From: Torreya grandis
Lineage: Eukaryota > Streptophyta > Pinopsida > Cupressales > Taxaceae
Assembly (NCBI GenBank): GCA_037957365.1
Contig: JARHVA010001189.1
Location: forward strand, 2,703,501-2,767,500
Reading direction: 5' to 3'
DNA length: 64,000 bases
The notes below the pieces were generated by a model. It was not told the DNA's origin, ran no database searches, and worked only from the letters and a program-made list of their open reading frames with translations. The stretch's first letter is position 1, and each line of letters opens with the position of its first letter. Both the position numbers and the translations under genes were made by a program. Shown here piece after piece: positions 59,300 through 64,000 of this stretch.

Positions 59300-62200
59300 T
59301 GGATAACTCATGGTAAATGTGAATGTAGTATTTATGGGCATGATAATGAGGATCCCACTTCATGATGAGTGCATTATTATCAATTTCAAGTAAGAAAAGG
59401 GACATTGGGATAAATACCCTGTTAAATGCTTAACCATAATCAACAATTTTTGGTTGAAGCAAAGGAGAGAGAGAGAGACTCTCCAAGGTCACTCAAAACT
59501 AATTTAGGATAGATTTCAAGGAATTAATTTTAGATATGATCACCCTACTGAAATGGATAATAAGAAACAAATACACCAAGATTTTCCACCTTTGGATGTT
59601 ATTACCATTGAACATCATTTATCATGGGAAGCAATTCATAGGTTGGGGTGAGCTGATCAGTGATGCTATGCATGATCAATTACTGAATGTTAATCCTTGA
59701 AAATAGTTTTTCATGACATCCTATCTGGTGTATTCTTTGGCCTCATAAAGGGTATACTTGAAACTTTCTTAGCACAAGTTAATCACACCTTCTAAATAGG
59801 TATTTAAATTCTTTTCTCAAATCACATTACAAAAAATTAATAAAAACACTACACTAGAATAAATGATGCATTCATAATGAGAGAAGTGCATTGTCTTGAA
59901 GAAGATTGGGAAATGTAGATTTTAGTTGAAGCAACAAGATTGATCAACCAATATGGTATCTACTATATCTGATTTCATAAATTCACATATATTAGAGGTT
60001 GAAACTACAAAATAAACCTTTTATGGATCCCAAGGTTGGAAAGTGATAAAATTATTCTCATAGAACTATGTAGACAAATGGTATCAGTTCATAAGTGCTA
60101 TAGAGGGAAACATATACTAAGAGTTTCATTCCCCATTGCATTGGGGAACTTTGTTTATAAAATAATAGTAAATGCACATGACACTAAATTGGCTATATCT
60201 ATGTTTAATATTTGGCCCTATGCTTATAGGCAATCTATTGATACAAAAGTATCTATGAAGAATAATCTTGGTATAGGACCTAGATATAAACATAAAAATC
60301 ATCTTGAAGACTGCTAGGCTGATTAATTAAATGAATTTGAATTAATTCAAAAGGACTAGAGTTGAATAACTCTTGATCAATTAAGAGCATTCATAGATAA
60401 ATGGGTCATAAAAGGGATGATTAATGATAAGACATACCTCATTGATCCTAAATATACAAATATAATTATTATTTTACCCTTGCCAACTATAAATTGGTCA
60501 ATCAGAGAACTTATTAATCTCTAATGGAGGACATAAAGAGTATTAGATTGTATGAATAACTAGATAGAAAAATACTAGAATGAGTAATAGTAGGAGGATC
60601 AAATAGAGGAAAGGATTTGGCTCCTTTGAAGTAAGGTTACACACTTAATTCCAAAATAAGTAGTACCAATGTCATAATTGAGACATATATCTCATTTAGT
60701 TCTAAAGATGGTACAGATAAAGATCCCGATCTAAAGAAATAACCAAGAAAACCATGTGAAGAGAACCTAGTATTACGAAAAGGGAAACAAGATAAGAAAT
60801 ATGTATAGATAGTATCCAACATAATCTCTTAGTGATCCTAACTTACTCATCCCCAATACTACATAATAATATTTGGTTTCCACTCAAGGAGCTGTTCAAT
60901 AGGTGCCATAAAAGGAGGCTAAAGTAGAAGTTCCACATTCCCCATCTGAGTCTCCAAAAATAACTCCTCCCAAAATGACTACTCCAAAGTAGTCCACTCC
61001 CTCTTCCTTTGAAGCTCAACTGGTCCCTTTCAGTGATCTCTCATTTTAATGGATACAACCAGTGTTGAGGGGAAAAAGATAGTCAAAGTGGAAATGCCAA
61101 ATTTTGATATTGTTATTGATCTTCTAAAGGCACCTACATCAAAGAAAATAAAAACCAATTATAGGTTCATATCTAATCCTTCTAGTGCATAATTTTTAGA
61201 GATTTCTGAGTGTAATGTCTAGAGGGATATAAAAATAAATGATAAAGATTGATTATAATCTCAAATGGATATCAATTAGAGAAGCTAAATGGGAAAATGA
61301 AATTCATAACCTCAAAGATACCACTAAAAGAATAATCAAAAGTTCAGATCAAGATGAATTAAGCTAAGAGTAAATTAGAGAATAGGTCAAACAATTCATA
61401 GGCTATGCTAATTATCTACTCAATATTGTGAAGACACCCACAACCACATAGGTTGATGTTCTAACAAAATTTATAGGGATAAGAAAAGAAGATATTGATA
61501 CTACTAGTAATAATAACACCTATGGAAAAACTCTATAAGCATGGGTGGGTGATTTTATTGTAATCAAAATGAACTATATTGAAGAAGTCATGAAGTTATA
61601 TACTTTTATTGATAAATAAATGACATACAACCACATATAGATCAAATCCATATGACCGACTTGAAAGTGTGGGAGGAGGTGATCAAAGACATAAAGGAGA
61701 TAATTTTTATTGAGTCGAAAGTGATGGTGGAATATTTTGAAAATAAGAAGATGACACTTCCTACAAATGGGTAGAATGTATACTCCAAAGAATGAAGGTC
61801 TTAAATAAATCCATCAATAAGCTAAAAGAAAGTAGAGGCATGGACAAAGAAAAATGCAAGCTAATCTCTACTAATTTTGATGTAATTCATTATGAATTAT
61901 ATAAATAAGATGGGATTACTACACATACTATGGATGAATTTAAAGACCAACTCTAGAAAGTAGTCAAAGAAGATCTTATCAATGAGAGTAAATTCAACAA
62001 AGCTTCAATGACAACACTCAATGAAATTCACATTTACATATAAAATCTGAATACTTAATTGGTATAATTGTCTGAAGTCCCATTCACCTTGACATTTACC
62101 TCCTAGATATGGTTCACACATTACCAACATGTGGTGGTTCCTAAAATGAATAAAGACCTTGAGGTGGTTAATTTTTTTAGGATATTCAAGGATGCATGAT

Positions 62201-63248
62201 ACAAAGAACAAGCCAAGAAAGATTCAACTATTTATGATCCATACATAATTTCTTCCATTCAACAACAAACTTCCCAATAAGGTCCATATAACTCTTTTTT
62301 ATTTTTATCTAAACATCTATTTTGGGAAAATCAGCAATTCTCTTTTTATAAAATCAAAATTTTAAAATAATAGAGTAAGATGAAAAATAAAATATAAGGA
62401 GTCATTTTGGAATGTGAAGGTTCAACCCATTACCTTTGTTATAAATACAAGAAATGGTAATTGTAAATGGGATTTTTTATGTCTGTAATTTGTGAAATTT
62501 GAAGAGGAATAAGAAGCAAACTTTATTATAACTCTTTTTACATGAACTAAATAAAAATAAGAACTTTGTGTCTTATTTTATTTAATGGGTATATGTTTTT
62601 ATTATGTTAATACATAACTCATTATTCCAAACTAATTTCATTTGATCTCTTAAAGTATCTAATTATTTTATAGTTTTCCCATTATGAAGGTGGATAAAAT
62701 ATATGCTTTTTTATCTACTTGTGACTCTTCACCTTATTTCTTTCAATTTTTCTTTTTAGTTGAATGTTATCACTACAAACACCCCCCCTTCAACTTGTAA
62801 ATATTGTATATAAGTAGATTAATTTTATTTATTTCAATAAAGGGAACCTCCCCTCATAATAAAGGAGGGAATTTTCATCTCTTATACTATTGTGAAACTT
62901 ATATATGTCACATAGTACCAAATATTTAACCAACATGTTTTTGCCCCTGCTGTGGGGCACATCATATGCTTTATATACAACCCACAATATTTTAGTAGTA
63001 GTCATTTGTATGACTATCCTTAGAAATAAAAACCCAACTATCCATCCAAACCTCAATTAGATGTAATATGCACAAGTAGATATTTATTCTGATTTACAAT
63101 AGTTTTCTTGAGATAACAAGGTGGATAATTCCCATTTTCAATGGGCTGCAACTATACTAGATAAAGAATAACATTGTACTAATTTTAATCAAATAATCAT
63201 TGTATTCATTATTGTAAGAATAATGATCATATCTACTTGATTTCAACA
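59300..63248 (+). mobile_element. Probable 5' LTR of a second giant gypsy element
   Basis: This region carries a diverged version of the reading frame found in the two LTRs above and is followed about 200 bases later by a gypsy gag, as in the first element. The right end is placed at 'gatttcaaca' (63248), because an A/T-rich spacer 'ttgtttttgata' follows, similar to the start of the first element's interior. The left end is not defined. The partner LTR would lie outside the window. Confidence 0.4.
59590..62290 (+). pseudogene. Third copy of the LTR reading frame of unknown function
   Basis: Landmarks in the same order as in the other two copies: F-HKFTYIRG at 59973-59999, an S-D-K-I-I-L-I-E-L-C-R-Q segment from 60039, then HKCYRGKHILRVSFPIALG, parallel to HKVGIHFPINIG of the first copy. 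The piece 60036-60317 is open for 93 codons. A Pro/Ser/Lys-rich linker follows near 60900-61070, then charged helical text, and 'EQAKKDSTIYD' near 62200 parallels the end of the other copies. DNA similarity is low but the protein pattern remains, which argues for a real protein under selection at some time. Stops are common. Confidence 0.5.
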
Positions 63249-63445
63249 TTGTTTTTGATAGAAGGTACACAATGTCCATAAATAAAAATGGAATTTATGA
63301 TTCATTCTTTGATTTGCAAGAAAAATTTAGTTTTAGACTTTCAACTGAATAGATAAAGAAGATACAACCCATAATAAAAAATTTATCACTATCAGATATA
63401 TTTATTTAAGGAGTAGTGAACCTTCATAACATGGTGTTTTTTTAA

Positions 63446-64000
63446 TCATGGGATGCTCATATAGGCCCATTGGATTTGGGAGCTCAAATTCATGAGTTGC
63501 CAAAATTCTCAAGAAATAATTTCCCTAAGTTTATTGGTGGTGGGAGATAATAACCAAATGGATGCATAAAAACTTTCTTCTCTACATGTGGTATCCTTAG
63601 TGTAGAATATGGATATGTGTTAGTCAAATTATTCATGGAAACATTGGTCAAAGGAGTCACAGAGTGATTCCACCATCTTTTCACTACTTCCATTCCAAAT
63701 TGGAAAACAATGAGATTTTTTTTTGAAGAAAGGTTTAAAACTACTGAAGATATACACTCTCTTTCAGCATAATTGTCTAAAATAAATAAAGACTCCCTTG
63801 AACCTATGATATATTTCATATCCCATTTCAATAAGCTAGTACATAAAATCCCAACTACTTCAATGCCTATAGTAGAAAATAATTTTTTTTAATGAATGCA
63901 TAAGTACTTGAGGTAGGTTTCTTCCTATAGAGAAATCACCCTAAAACATTGGAATCCATGCAAATCCAAGATAATGAAATTGAATATGACATGATCATGG
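63446..64000 (+). pseudogene. gag: Ty3/gypsy gag, cut by window end
   Basis: Capsid-core phrases in order: LPKFS, CGILSVEYGYVLVKLFMETL, an FHHLFTTSIPNWKTMRF stretch, FEERFKTTEDIHSL, and HFNKLVHKIPTTSMP (some joined across a stop). A stop follows VTE near 63666, and a frameshift falls in the T9 run at 63716-63724. The pattern is the plant gypsy gag family, like the gag at 29461-30200. It supports the view that 59.3-63.2 kb is the upstream terminal region of another element. Confidence 0.65.

Noticed and set aside
1..64000. CRISPR array, bacterial operon or phage content
   Set aside because: No regular short direct repeats with unique spacers and no dense gene packing; all signals are of plant retroelements.

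Overview
The window looks like repeat-dominated nuclear DNA from a seed plant with a large genome. It is AT-rich and CpG-poor, and I see no intact host gene, tRNA, rRNA or CRISPR array. Everything recognisable is a mobile element or the remains of one. A gymnosperm is plausible from the great age of most copies, their large size and the C-to-T decay, but that is inference.

Region by region. 0.15-0.7 kb: minus-strand Ty3/gypsy gag fragment. 5.5-8.6 kb (minus) and 11.2-14.1 kb (plus): two diverged copies of one gypsy-like segment arranged head to head, each with a gag zinc-knuckle remnant and internal tandem repeats. 14.94-15.32 kb: a near-perfect palindrome with a GT/CA loop. 15.65-16.64 kb: minus-strand plant mobile domain (PMD) pseudogene. 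17.9-45.5 kb: a very large, decayed Ty3/gypsy element. Its direct terminal repeats (17904-29202 and 36276-45507) would each be about 6.6 kb before later damage. They flank an internal region with gag, protease, an RNase H-like domain lying before RT, RT, RNase H and integrase. Each terminal repeat carries the remains of a long sense-strand reading frame of unknown function.

Two later insertions sit in those repeats. A well-delimited Ty1/copia element (21618-27321, 5-bp target duplication) is in the left one. A 2.6-kb minus-strand LINE-like chimera (41177-43805, 17-bp target duplication) is in the right one. 50-57 kb holds tandem duplications and a minus-strand gypsy gag-protease remnant. 59-64 kb holds a third, more diverged copy of the terminal-repeat reading frame, followed by a gypsy gag cut off by the window edge. 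It is probably the 5' part of a second element of the same kind.

Order of events (inference): the giant gypsy element inserted first. By eye its terminal repeats are roughly 80-85% identical in the stretches I compared. The copia element came later, with LTRs about 94% identical by hand count and nearly all differences transitions. No element here appears able to make a complete set of proteins.
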